17,514 nucleotides of DNA from JBDREF01 sp043820045 (GTDB lineage: Bacteria > Planctomycetota > Phycisphaerae > Sedimentisphaerales > Anaerobacaceae): assembly GCA_043820045.1 (NCBI GenBank), contig JBDREF010000227.1:1-17514 (forward strand), written 5' to 3'. Positions 1-7,906 of the stretch are shown piece after piece; positions within the stretch are counted from its first letter, which is position 1, and each line of letters starts with the position of its first letter. The notes below the pieces were generated by a model. That model saw nothing but the letters and a program-made list of their open reading frames with translations. It ran no database searches and was not told the origin of the DNA. The position numbers were made by a program, and so were the translations under genes.

Positions 1-498
1 AGCAAGGAGAACCTGTACGCCGAGGTCTGGCGCCGTCATCTGCTCTTGCTGCGTGATACCCGCATTGCCAGCATTGATGAGGCAATGTCCAAGAGCGCCG
101 GCAAGCCCTGCCTGGAGGATCTGCTCCAATCGTTCGCGAATGCCTTTATTGGGCCGCTCGTCGATGAAAGCGGTTCGCGATTAATCAAACTCATAGCCCG
201 GGAAATGATCAATCCGCATCTACCTTTGAGCATGTTCGGGCAGGATGTTATCAGGCCTACGATATCCGCCATGCAGCAGGCTCTGGCCGAAGCCTGTCCG
301 GGCCTGCCCGAATCAAAGGTTCCTTTGGTGGTGTTCTCTCTCGTCGGTCAGCTTGTGCATACGATACGGATGAAGGCTATGCTCCAGTGGACGGATGACG
401 GGGCGTTTGACATGTTCGAGCCGGCGAAAGTCATCGACCACATAGTGGCTTTCTCAGCGGCCGGGATTCGAGCCTATGCCGGAGGAAAAGCTGTATGA
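1..498 (+). CDS. TetR-family regulator, CecR/DUF1956-type C-terminal domain (5' end outside window)
   Basis: The frame is open from base 1, so this is the C-terminal 165 residues of a protein that starts upstream. The visible part begins with SKENLYAEVW, the stretch that follows the helix-turn-helix in TetR regulators, and continues with an all-helical ligand/dimer domain. The segment around KLIAREMINPHLPL and the later VVFSLVGQLVH resemble the CecR (YbiH, DUF1956) effector domain; this is recognition by eye. The DNA-binding domain is not in the window. The stop overlaps the start of the next gene as ATGA (495-498), which implies translational coupling to the efflux genes. CecR-type regulators typically sit beside and repress transporter genes, so local control of the pump is the likely role. 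The TTG at 46 could be read as a start but is internal to the domain. Confidence 0.8.
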   Translation, partial: SKENLYAEVWRRHLLLLRDTRIASIDEAMSKSAGKPCLEDLLQSFANAFIGPLVDESGSRLIKLIAREMINPHLPLSMFGQDVIRPTISAMQQALAEACPGLPESKVPLVVFSLVGQLVHTIRMKAMLQWTDDGAFDMFEPAKVIDHIVAFSAAGIRAYAGGKAV

Positions 499-1955
499 TA
501 AAACTACTGGTTTCAATTTGCCTGCGTTCTTCCCTGTTAAGTGTTTTGTTGATGGCGGGCTGTATGGTCGGCCCGAAGTATTCGAAGCCTGAGACTGCAG
601 CGGACACGAACGACGGGTACTTCAACGCTGGTAAGCACGTACAGGATGTCAATGATTTTGCCGATGCCGAGATGTGGTGGCAGCGGTTCGGCGACCCGGT
701 GACGGCCGAACTTGTACGCCAAATGCTGGAGAACAATTACGACCTCAAGGCCAGCGCCGCCCGGGTCCTCCAGGCGCAGGCAACACTTGCTGAGGTTCAC
801 GGAGGACGTCTGCCGGATGTATCATATGGCCTCAATCGAGACCGGAGCAAGATGTCCTTCAACCTGGGCGCGCTGGGGGGCGGCAGGTTCAGCTTCATTA
901 ATGAGACTTGGTCGCAGAACATTTCTGTTGGGTATATTGTCGATTTATTCGGCAAGCTCAAGCGCGCCGAGCGTGCCGCATGGGCACAAATGCTTGCCGC
1001 CGAGGCCAATGAACAAGCCCTGGTTAATTCGATGATTGCCACGGTTATCCAGGCGCGCACAGACATAGCAACCCTTCAGAAGCGTCTGGCGATAGCCCGA
1101 GCGAATACCAGGAGCCGCCAGGAAACACTTCAGATCGTCGAACGCCGATACGACGAGGGTCTCGTTGGACCGGTGGACGTGAGATTAGCTCGCGAGAATC
1201 TGGAAGCTGCCAAAGCCCTGGAGCCGAGTATCGAGCTTTCACTGATAAAGGCCCAGTACGCACTCGATGTTCTTCTTGGCCATCGCCCCGGCAGCTCGGA
1301 GCGACTGCCTCAGATGCCTTCGGATTTGCCGAATCTGGGGCCTGTTCCGATAGGATTGCCCGCTTCGCTGTTGGACCGCCGGCCGGATGTCATATCCGCT
1401 GAGTTAAGCCTGCGAGCGGCAAACGAGCAGATTGGCGTCAGCATCGCGCAGTTGTATCCGGATTTGGCCCTGACGGCTTCGTATGGCTCCAGCGCGGACA
1501 GGTGGCGCGATATCTGGGAGCATTTTGCGGAGACTTATTCTGCGTTGTTCGGTCTGTCTCAACCCATTTTCCAGGGGGGGCGGTTGCGGGCGCAGGTTGA
1601 CGCCGCTAAGGCTCGCTACCAGGAGCTTGCCGCCAACTATGCCGGCGCAGTCCTTACCGCGATGAGAGAGGTCGAGGATGCTCTTGTAACCGAGAAGATG
1701 CTTCAGATGCAACTTGAGCACACTGAGCTTCGTTTCAAAGAGGCCCAGGCTGCGGAGAACCTCTCGCAAGAGCGATACAGGCGAGGGGTGGAGAGCATCC
1801 TGTCGGTGCTCGAATCCGAACAACGGCGGCGCGTCTCCGAGGAGCAGCTTGCCATACTCAAGGGCCAGATGTGGACCACGCGCGTCAATCTTCACTTGGC
1901 TCTCGGCGGCGACTGGAGTCCTCAAAGTCAAACCGAAGAACAGAAGGGCGATTGA
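495..1955 (+). CDS. Outer-membrane factor lipoprotein of RND efflux system (NodT/OprM family)
   Basis: The 486-residue protein is the expected length for the TolC-like outer-membrane channel of a tripartite pump. It opens with a lipoprotein signal: hydrophobic segment, lipobox LMAGC (residues 19-23), then MVGPKYSKP, the usual NodT/OprM sequence after the lipidated cysteine. Two OEP repeats follow. The second includes LLDRRPDVISAELSLRAANE and then IGVSIAQLYPDL, a family hallmark. Long helical, Gln/Ala/Glu-rich stretches (about 70-200 and 360-470) fit the periplasmic alpha-barrel. The gene overlaps the regulator by 4 bases and ends 1 base before the membrane-fusion gene, so it is expressed with them. 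The role is export of small molecules across the outer membrane. The substrate cannot be read from the sequence. Confidence 0.93.
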   Translation: MIKLLVSICLRSSLLSVLLMAGCMVGPKYSKPETAADTNDGYFNAGKHVQDVNDFADAEMWWQRFGDPVTAELVRQMLENNYDLKASAARVLQAQATLAEVHGGRLPDVSYGLNRDRSKMSFNLGALGGGRFSFINETWSQNISVGYIVDLFGKLKRAERAAWAQMLAAEANEQALVNSMIATVIQARTDIATLQKRLAIARANTRSRQETLQIVERRYDEGLVGPVDVRLARENLEAAKALEPSIELSLIKAQYALDVLLGHRPGSSERLPQMPSDLPNLGPVPIGLPASLLDRRPDVISAELSLRAANEQIGVSIAQLYPDLALTASYGSSADRWRDIWEHFAETYSALFGLSQPIFQGGRLRAQVDAAKARYQELAANYAGAVLTAMREVEDALVTEKMLQMQLEHTELRFKEAQAAENLSQERYRRGVESILSVLESEQRRRVSEEQLAILKGQMWTTRVNLHLALGGDWSPQSQTEEQKGD

Positions 1956-1956
1956 T

Positions 1957-3246
1957 ATGGTTAAAGGCCAGAAAAGAACCGGGGATTCCGGCGGGACTTC
2001 GGGCAAGGGCCTGCTGCGGAGCCTTTTGCATTTTGTACTTGCAGTCGTCATACTTGCGGCCGGGATCTTCGTGGCATACCGGCTGATCATTTCACGAAAA
2101 CCACCGCAGCGGGCCGAACAGAAATTTGTCGCGCCTCTGGTTGAGGTCGAGCAGTTGCACGCACAGGATATCGAAATGGTCGTCAGCGGCTATGGAACCG
2201 TCAGTCCTAAAGTTCAGGTGGAAATCGTACCGCAGGTTTCGGGCAAGGTAGTCTGGGTTCATCCTCAGTTCAAGGCCGGAGGTTTTATCCGCGGCGGCGA
2301 ACAAATATTGAAGATCGACCCTCGCGATTACGAATTGGCGGTGCAGCAGGCCAAAGCCGCCGTAGCTGAGGCCCAGGTCAGACTGGACATAGAGAAGGCC
2401 GAAGCCATGGTTTCGAGAGAAGAATGGGAACGGCTTCATCCGGACAGCGAGCCGGTCTCATCGCTGGTTTTCCGCGAGCCCCAGATACGGCAGGCACAGG
2501 CCAGGTTTGAATCGTCGAAAGCGGGATTGGCAACGGCGGAATTGAACCTTGAGAGAACGCAACTTTCTGTAGCCGTTGACGCGTTGATAATCAGTGAAAG
2601 AGTTGATCTCGGTCAGTACGTGATGACCGGCCAGTCGGTAGGTGCCGCGTATGGGACCCATGCGGTGGAAATAGAAGTGCCGTTCGAGGATGGCGAGTTG
2701 GCATGGTTCGATATTCCCGACAATATGGCCACGTCTGACAGCGACGGACCGCCGGCTAAAGGTGCGGTCGCTGCGGTCAGGGCTGATTTCGCAGGAGCCG
2801 AACGTACGTGGCGCGGTCACGTGGTCCGCACTACGGGTCAGGTTGACAGGACCTCGCGGCTTGTGTCTGTTGTCGTTGAAGTGCCCGAACCTTTTAAGAC
2901 CTCCGGCTCGGAACCGCCGCTTCTGCCCGGTATGTTTGTGGAAGTCCTTATCAACGGCAAGGTTCTTCGACAGGCTATTGCAGTGCCTTCCGGCGCAATA
3001 CGCAGCGGTAACGAGGTCTGGGTGGTCGAGGATGGGCGGCTGCACATTCAAACTCTCGATATCGTTCGTACAGACAGGGACTTTGCCTATGCCGTTTCAG
3101 GCCTTGCCGATGGGGCCATGATAGTCGTAAGCGCCCTGGATGCGGTTACAGAGGGCATGATGGTTCGGACTCAGATTGAACCCTCGATTAATCCTGCTAA
3201 AGCGAGCCTTGAGCCGAATCATGCGGGCAAAACAGGGGCGGAGTAG
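1957..3246 (+). CDS. RND efflux membrane-fusion protein (periplasmic adaptor)
   Basis: The start chosen is ATG 1957, one base after the upstream stop and about ten bases after an AGAAGGG ribosome-binding site, giving 429 residues. The frame stays open upstream to 1714, but that part lies inside the channel gene and is not protein-like. A basic N-terminus and one membrane helix (about 21-43) anchor it in the inner membrane, in place of a lipobox. Next come the first half of the lipoyl/barrel-sandwich domain (about 86-119, VEIVPQVSGKVVWV), an alpha-helical hairpin (about 121-200), the second lipoyl half ending VDLGQYVMTGQSVG, and beta-barrel and membrane-proximal domains. The protein should bridge the RND pump and the outer-membrane channel. 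Its stop directly abuts the permease ATG. Confidence 0.92.
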   Translation: MVKGQKRTGDSGGTSGKGLLRSLLHFVLAVVILAAGIFVAYRLIISRKPPQRAEQKFVAPLVEVEQLHAQDIEMVVSGYGTVSPKVQVEIVPQVSGKVVWVHPQFKAGGFIRGGEQILKIDPRDYELAVQQAKAAVAEAQVRLDIEKAEAMVSREEWERLHPDSEPVSSLVFREPQIRQAQARFESSKAGLATAELNLERTQLSVAVDALIISERVDLGQYVMTGQSVGAAYGTHAVEIEVPFEDGELAWFDIPDNMATSDSDGPPAKGAVAAVRADFAGAERTWRGHVVRTTGQVDRTSRLVSVVVEVPEPFKTSGSEPPLLPGMFVEVLINGKVLRQAIAVPSGAIRSGNEVWVVEDGRLHIQTLDIVRTDRDFAYAVSGLADGAMIVVSALDAVTEGMMVRTQIEPSINPAKASLEPNHAGKTGAE

Positions 3247-6200
3247 ATGGCAGATTCGACTCAAACAAAAGGTCTTCTCGGCTGGTTTGCATCCAACCAT
3301 GTTGCTGCAAACCTGCTTATGTTCCTGATAATCTCAGCCGGGCTGCTGACGATATTCACGGTCAAAGTGGAATTTTTCCCCGAATTCGACCTGGACATGA
3401 TTACGATCTCTGTTCCGTACCTCGGCGCATCTCCCACGGACGTCGAAGAGGGCGTTGTCCTGCGCGTGGAAGAGGCAATAGCCGCTGTTGACGGCATAAA
3501 GCGTATGACCGCTTCGGCTGCCGAGGGGGCCGGCATGATATTCGTCGAGATCGAGGAGTATGCCAACACGCAGGAAGTCCTCGACGATATAAAGGCGGAG
3601 GTTGACAGGATTACCACTTTCCCGGAGGAGACCGAGAAGCCCATTATTGCCGAGTTAACCTCGCGCTATGAAGTAACCACGGTCGTTCTATACGGCGACG
3701 CTTCCGAGAAATCGCTCAAGAAGGCGGCCGACCGAGTCCGCGACGACCTTACCGCGATGGATAATATCAGCCAGGTCGAGATTGCCGGCGTGCGTCCCTA
3801 CGAAATATCCATTGAGGTGTCCGAAGAGAATCTGCGCAGGTATGGGTTAACTTTCGACCAGGTGACGGCGGCAGTGCGGAATTCCTCGCTTGATGTGCCT
3901 GCGGGGTCGGTCAAAACCTCCGGAGGGGAAATCCTGGTCAGAACGGAAGGGCAGAAATACTATGGGCCCGAATTCGAAGAGATCGTAGTGATTTCAAGAA
4001 ATGACGGCACGACGGTAAGACTCGGCGATATCGCGAAGGTAAGGGACGATTTCGAGGACTCGGACCTTTTCTCAAGATTTGACGGCAAGCGCGCAGCCCT
4101 GGTAAAGGTCTACCGCGTTGGCGACCAGGGGGCGCTGGACGTTGCCGACACCGTCAGAAGATACGTGGAAGAAAAGCAGAGTACCCTGCCGGCGAGCATT
4201 TCAATGGCCGTCTGGCAGGACACTTCGGACATACTGCGGGCAAGGATACATCTGCTCACGAGGAATGCGTACCTTGGCCTGGCGCTGGTCTTTATATGCC
4301 TGACAATGTTCCTTAACATCCGGCTGGCATTCTGGACAACGATGGGGATACCGATATCGTTTCTGGGCGCCTTCTGGCTGCTGCCGAGATTCGGCGTCTC
4401 GATCAACATGATATCGCTCTTTGCCTTCATTATGTCGCTCGGCCTGGTCGTCGATGATGCAATTGTCGTCGGAGAAAACATCTTTGCACTTCGACGGCAG
4501 GGTTTGAGCAGGCTTGAGTCGGCCGTCAGGGGTGTCAGGGAGATGTCGGCGCCTGTCACGTTGGCGGTCTTGACTACCGTGTTCGCATTTGCTCCTCTCT
4601 TGTACGTTTCCGGCATTATGGGCAAGATAATGCGAGTGATCCCCATCGTTGTAATCAGCGTCCTTATGGTCAGTCTGGTCGAGGCGATGTTGATTTTGCC
4701 GGCACATCTTTCGGCACGCCGTCTCATAAGGGGGTTCGGCTTGTTCGATATCATCGACAATATACAAGCCTGGACCGAACGCAGGCTTGAACACTTCGTC
4801 AACGGTGTGTTTGCCCGGTTCGTAGTACGAGCGGTGAAATGGCGATACGTTACTGTGGCGGCAGGCTTGGCAGTATTTGCGATCACCATAGGCTGGATAT
4901 TGGGGGGCTACATGAAGATCGTATTCTTCGATGCGGTCGAGGCCGACAATATGATAGCGACGGTAGCCATGCCGCTCGGGACGCCGGCAAGCCAGACGGA
5001 GGAAGTGGCAGGCAGAATCGAGCGTGCTGTCGAGCAGATCAGGCGCGAGGTGGATGCGAAGCGCGAAGGCGAGCCGTCCATTGTCAAGCACATTGCCACG
5101 ACGATTGGCGACCAGCCGATGTCCGGCGGCGGCGGAGGGCCTGTCAGGGGTATCGGCAGAATTGCCGAATCGCATCTGGCGGAAGTCAACGTCGAGCTGC
5201 TGGGTGGCGAGGAACGAGGCGACATCTCCAGCGTCGATTTGAAGAACCGTTGGCGCGAAATTGTGGGCGAAATACCGGGAGTTTCTTCCCTGACGTTTTT
5301 CTCGGAGATTATGACCACAGGCGAGGCGATAAATGTAGAGCTGTCTCATCAGAAGTTCGAGACTCTGCTGAGTGCGGTTGATGAATTGAAAACGCTCTTG
5401 CGCGAGTACACGGGGGTGAGCGACATCGCGGACAGTTTCGATGAAGGTAAGGCGGAACTGAAGCTGGCACTCAAGGATACCGGGCATACTTTGGGATTGA
5501 CGCTTGCAGACCTGGCAAGACAGGTCAGGCAGGGCTTCTACGGCGAAGAGGCCCAGCGCATTCAGCGCGGGCGCGACGATATTCGCGTGATGGTGCGATA
5601 CCCCGAAGAGCAGCGCAAAAGTCTTGCGGATGTGGAGAATATGAGAATACGTCTGCGGGACGGCACGGAGATTCCATTCAGGGAGGTTGCGGATGCTCAT
5701 TACGGACGTGGTTACGCCACGATTCGCCGTTCCGACCGCCGCCGCGTGATAAACGTCACTGCCGACGTGGATGAAGCTGTCGCCAACAGCAGGGAGATCA
5801 ACGAGGATTTGACCAATAGCGTGCTCGCGAAGCTGATCAGCAAATATCCGGGCCTTCAGTACAGGTTTGCCGGCGAGGAACGGGAGCGGGACGAGTCGTT
5901 CGGCAGCCTTCGGGTCACTTTCCCTCTGGCTATGCTGGCAATCTATGCGTTGCTCGCCGTGCAGTTTCGCAGTTACTTTCAGCCGCTGATTGTTATGTCT
6001 GCCATTCCGTTTGGCATAGTGGGGGCCGTGATAGGCCACATACTGATGGGGTTCGTATTTGGGACAACATTCAATCTCAGTCTGCTTTCGATGCTGGGAA
6101 TCGTGGCACTTTCAGGCGTAGTTGTGAACGATTCGCTCATCCTCATAGACCTTATCAACAGGCAGCGCGAAGCCGGCATTGAACTCGCACAGACGTTAAG

Positions 6201-6438
6201 GGGCAGTGTGACAAGAAGGTTCAGGCCGATAATGCTTACCACTCTGACGACGTTCTTCGGGCTCGCGCCGATGTTGCTGGAACGGAGCCTGCAGGCGAGA
6301 TTTCTTATACCTATGGCTATCAGTCTGGCGTTTGGTGTTATGTTTGCTACCTGCATAACACTCCTGCTGGTGCCCTCGCTTTACATGATTCTTGAGGACG
6401 TCAAGGGATTGATTGTTGGCGACGAGCGGGCCGAGTAA
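3247..6438 (+). CDS. RND efflux permease, HAE1-like (AcrB superfamily)
   Basis: At 1063 residues this is a full-length RND pump with the usual layout: TM1 near the N-terminus (about 20-38), a large porter loop, TM2-6, a second porter loop, then TM8-12. TM4 carries the proton-relay acidic pair, D403 and D404, in the motif LGLVVDDAIVVGENIF, matching the AcrB TM4 Asp pair. TM10 reads GVVVNDSLILID with N961/D962, so the AcrB lysine is not seen there; many non-AcrB HAE1 pumps look like this. The motif VEFFPEFD after TM1 is typical. A glycine-rich loop (SGGGGGPVRG) lies in the second porter region. The start codon directly follows the adaptor stop, with GGAG upstream. The protein should expel amphiphilic compounds using proton-motive force; substrate unknown. 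Confidence 0.95.
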   Translation: MADSTQTKGLLGWFASNHVAANLLMFLIISAGLLTIFTVKVEFFPEFDLDMITISVPYLGASPTDVEEGVVLRVEEAIAAVDGIKRMTASAAEGAGMIFVEIEEYANTQEVLDDIKAEVDRITTFPEETEKPIIAELTSRYEVTTVVLYGDASEKSLKKAADRVRDDLTAMDNISQVEIAGVRPYEISIEVSEENLRRYGLTFDQVTAAVRNSSLDVPAGSVKTSGGEILVRTEGQKYYGPEFEEIVVISRNDGTTVRLGDIAKVRDDFEDSDLFSRFDGKRAALVKVYRVGDQGALDVADTVRRYVEEKQSTLPASISMAVWQDTSDILRARIHLLTRNAYLGLALVFICLTMFLNIRLAFWTTMGIPISFLGAFWLLPRFGVSINMISLFAFIMSLGLVVDDAIVVGENIFALRRQGLSRLESAVRGVREMSAPVTLAVLTTVFAFAPLLYVSGIMGKIMRVIPIVVISVLMVSLVEAMLILPAHLSARRLIRGFGLFDIIDNIQAWTERRLEHFVNGVFARFVVRAVKWRYVTVAAGLAVFAITIGWILGGYMKIVFFDAVEADNMIATVAMPLGTPASQTEEVAGRIERAVEQIRREVDAKREGEPSIVKHIATTIGDQPMSGGGGGPVRGIGRIAESHLAEVNVELLGGEERGDISSVDLKNRWREIVGEIPGVSSLTFFSEIMTTGEAINVELSHQKFETLLSAVDELKTLLREYTGVSDIADSFDEGKAELKLALKDTGHTLGLTLADLARQVRQGFYGEEAQRIQRGRDDIRVMVRYPEEQRKSLADVENMRIRLRDGTEIPFREVADAHYGRGYATIRRSDRRRVINVTADVDEAVANSREINEDLTNSVLAKLISKYPGLQYRFAGEERERDESFGSLRVTFPLAMLAIYALLAVQFRSYFQPLIVMSAIPFGIVGAVIGHILMGFVFGTTFNLSLLSMLGIVALSGVVVNDSLILIDLINRQREAGIELAQTLRGSVTRRFRPIMLTTLTTFFGLAPMLLERSLQARFLIPMAISLAFGVMFATCITLLLVPSLYMILEDVKGLIVGDERAE

Positions 6439-6478
6439 GGCCCAAAAGTCGTTCGGCAGGGGAGCAAAAGTCATAGGC

Positions 6479-6606
6479 GAAAAATTTTTCCAGGATTTTC
6501 TGGCCAAATCCTTCCGGTGGGTGGATAATAGTATCAGTTTGCGTCGGAGCGATGAAAGGGTGAGAGTATGGTTTGAAGTGCGAGTGGACCTTCCGGTCCG
6601 GGACCG
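6479..6606 (+). promoter_or_regulatory. Intergenic region before pgl: palindrome, hairpins and weak promoter candidate
   Basis: The 182 bases between the pump and pgl hold no gene. Visible items are: a perfect 12-base palindrome GAAAAATTTTTC (6479-6490); a 7-bp hairpin AGGATTT/AAATCCT (6492-6498 and 6506-6512, loop of 7); and a weak sigma70-like pair TGGCCA (6501-6506) and GATAAT (6524-6529) with a 17-base spacer. Just before the pgl start, GGACC occurs twice (6586-6590 and 6601-6605) around one GGTCC (6595-6599), so two mutually exclusive hairpins are possible. No U-rich terminator follows the permease. The promoter call is weak because its -35 has only 4 of 6 consensus bases and overlaps the hairpin. 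Confidence 0.25.
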
Positions 6607-6620
6607 ACATCGGTGGGATT

Positions 6621-7376
6621 ATGAGTGCTACGACAAAATACAAGCCGAATATTGAAATTGTTTCCGACCCTGAGAGTCTTGCTAAACGGAACGTTGAGAT
6701 TTTTGTTGCCCATGCGCAAAAGGCGGTGGACGCCAGGGGTGTCTTTTGCGTGGCTATATCAGGGGGACATACGCCCAGACGTTTCTTCGAATTGCTCGGC
6801 GAAATACCGCAGGCGTGCTCCCTGCCGTGGGACAAGACGCATTTGTTTTGGGTCGATGAGCGGATAGTCAGTGCTGATTCAGCCTTGAGCAACTACAAGC
6901 TGGCGGCCGATACTTTCCTTGGCAAGGTTGCCATCCCCAAACAGAACGTCCATCGAATCCCGACGGAGTATGAAGACTTCGAAGCTGCGGCTCGTCTTTA
7001 TGAAGGTACGATCCGAGAAGTTTTCGGCCTGGAGGCCGGGCAGATTCCTGAATTTGATTTGATGGTGCTTGGCGTGGGCGCCGACGGGCATACCGGCTCA
7101 TTGTTTCCGAATTCTTACGCATTGTTCGACACCGAAGATTTAGCCTGCGTCGTCTATATTCTGGATGACAAGCCCAACAGGATTACCTTAACTCGCCCTG
7201 TTATGTGTGCGGCGTCTCATCTGGTTGTGTTGGCGTGCGGCCGGGAGAAAGCTGCCATTCTGAAAAATATCCTGACCAGCGAGCCGGATGAGGTGCGCTA
7301 CCCCATTCATGCCCTCTGGCCTGCTCTCGACAAGGTCACCTGGCTAGTGGACCACGAGGCGGCGCAGGCCCTGTAA
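6621..7376 (+). CDS. pgl: 6-phosphogluconolactonase (DevB type)
   Basis: The enzyme hydrolyses 6-phosphogluconolactone to 6-phosphogluconate, the second step of the oxidative pentose phosphate pathway, in the cytoplasm. The 251-residue length suits the DevB family (NagB/RpiA-like fold). Diagnostic motifs are ISGGHTP (46-52, phosphate loop), FWVDER (76-81) and GVGADGHTGSLFP (151-163), whose histidine, H157, is the expected catalytic residue. The start is ATG 6621, preceded by GGTGGG. An in-frame TTG at 6573 would add 16 residues that are not family-like and lack a ribosome-binding site. No zwf or gnd gene lies in the window, so the pathway partners are elsewhere. The gene converges with the LysM gene 19 bases downstream, with no clear terminator between them. 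Confidence 0.93.
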   Translation: MSATTKYKPNIEIVSDPESLAKRNVEIFVAHAQKAVDARGVFCVAISGGHTPRRFFELLGEIPQACSLPWDKTHLFWVDERIVSADSALSNYKLAADTFLGKVAIPKQNVHRIPTEYEDFEAAARLYEGTIREVFGLEAGQIPEFDLMVLGVGADGHTGSLFPNSYALFDTEDLACVVYILDDKPNRITLTRPVMCAASHLVVLACGREKAAILKNILTSEPDEVRYPIHALWPALDKVTWLVDHEAAQAL

Positions 7377-7395
7377 TCACATCCGCAGCGGCAGT

Positions 7396-7824
7396 CTAAT
7401 CGGGGATAATGAGTTTTGTTCCGGGGATGAGTTTGTTTGCGTCCTTTATCGTCTGTCGATTGGCTTCGAGAATCTTCTGCCATTTGCCTGCTGAACCATA
7501 ATACTGAAATGAAATCTTCGACAGAGTCTCTCCTTTTCGCACGATGTGGAATTTCTGTGTCTTTATCTTCTCGGCCTGCTCGTATTGTGTCAGATCCGGC
7601 AACTCCATCGGCTGGGTAACTGCGGGTAATTGATTGTCCTCGGCGATTGGCTCGTTTGTCGCGACAGGAACCGGCGGCGCGATGTTTTCCTGCTGTGGCG
7701 CAATCTCGGGCAGATCCGGTATTTCAGCTTTCGGACTCAGGCTCGGACGGGTCGCCAGCCAGAGTACGGCGGCTGTTACCAGTGCCAGACCCAAAACCAG
7801 TCCTGTTTTCAAATCCTTTTGCAT
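7396..7824 (-). CDS. Membrane-anchored LysM-domain protein
   Basis: This small 142-residue protein has one N-terminal membrane helix (about 8-25) after a short charged start, a Pro/Glu-rich linker (about 28-85) and a single C-terminal LysM domain (about 91-141: FHIVRKGETLSKISFQYYG, then WQKILEANR and IPGTKLIIP). LysM domains bind N-acetylglucosamine-containing polymers, usually peptidoglycan. The layout suggests an inner-membrane tether or adaptor that reaches the cell wall, not an enzyme, since no catalytic domain is visible. It is the last gene of the - strand block, 82 bases after secDF. No Shine-Dalgarno sequence precedes the ATG, and a T6 tract lies just upstream of it, so how it is expressed is unclear. 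Confidence 0.85.
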   Translation of the reverse strand: MQKDLKTGLVLGLALVTAAVLWLATRPSLSPKAEIPDLPEIAPQQENIAPPVPVATNEPIAEDNQLPAVTQPMELPDLTQYEQAEKIKTQKFHIVRKGETLSKISFQYYGSAGKWQKILEANRQTIKDANKLIPGTKLIIPD

Positions 7825-7830
7825 TTTGAC

Positions 7831-7889
7831 AAAAAAGGATAGCCTATAGGTTATGGAGACCTGCTCCTGCAGGTTCGGCTGTGCCGAAC
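7831..7889 (-). terminator. Structured secDF-LysM intergenic region, possible terminator
   Basis: Reading the - strand after the secDF stop, there is a perfect 7-bp hairpin with a 3-base loop, GTTCGGC/GCCGAAC (7873-7889), then a CCTGCAGG palindrome (7866-7873). Next is a weaker stem ATAACC/GGCTAT with loop TATA (7839-7854, one A-C mismatch on this strand), which is followed after CC by T6 (7836-7831). The stem plus T tract resembles an intrinsic terminator for the secDF transcript. It is weak, and it lies only about six bases before the LysM ATG. The strongest hairpin is not next to the T tract. Confidence 0.35.
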
Positions 7890-7906
7890 GCTACTTGCTC
7901 CGATTT

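Noticed and set aside
1714..1956. N-terminal extension of the membrane-fusion protein
   Set aside because: This part overlaps the channel gene in another frame and is not family-like. ATG 1957 has a ribosome-binding site and gives a normal adaptor.
1404..2090. 228-residue open frame on the - strand
   Set aside because: Antisense to the channel and adaptor genes, without domain or ribosome-binding site; a shadow.
4201..6039. 612-residue open frame on the - strand
   Set aside because: It is antisense to the RND permease, rich in His, Arg and Gln with no recognisable domain; a shadow of the real gene.
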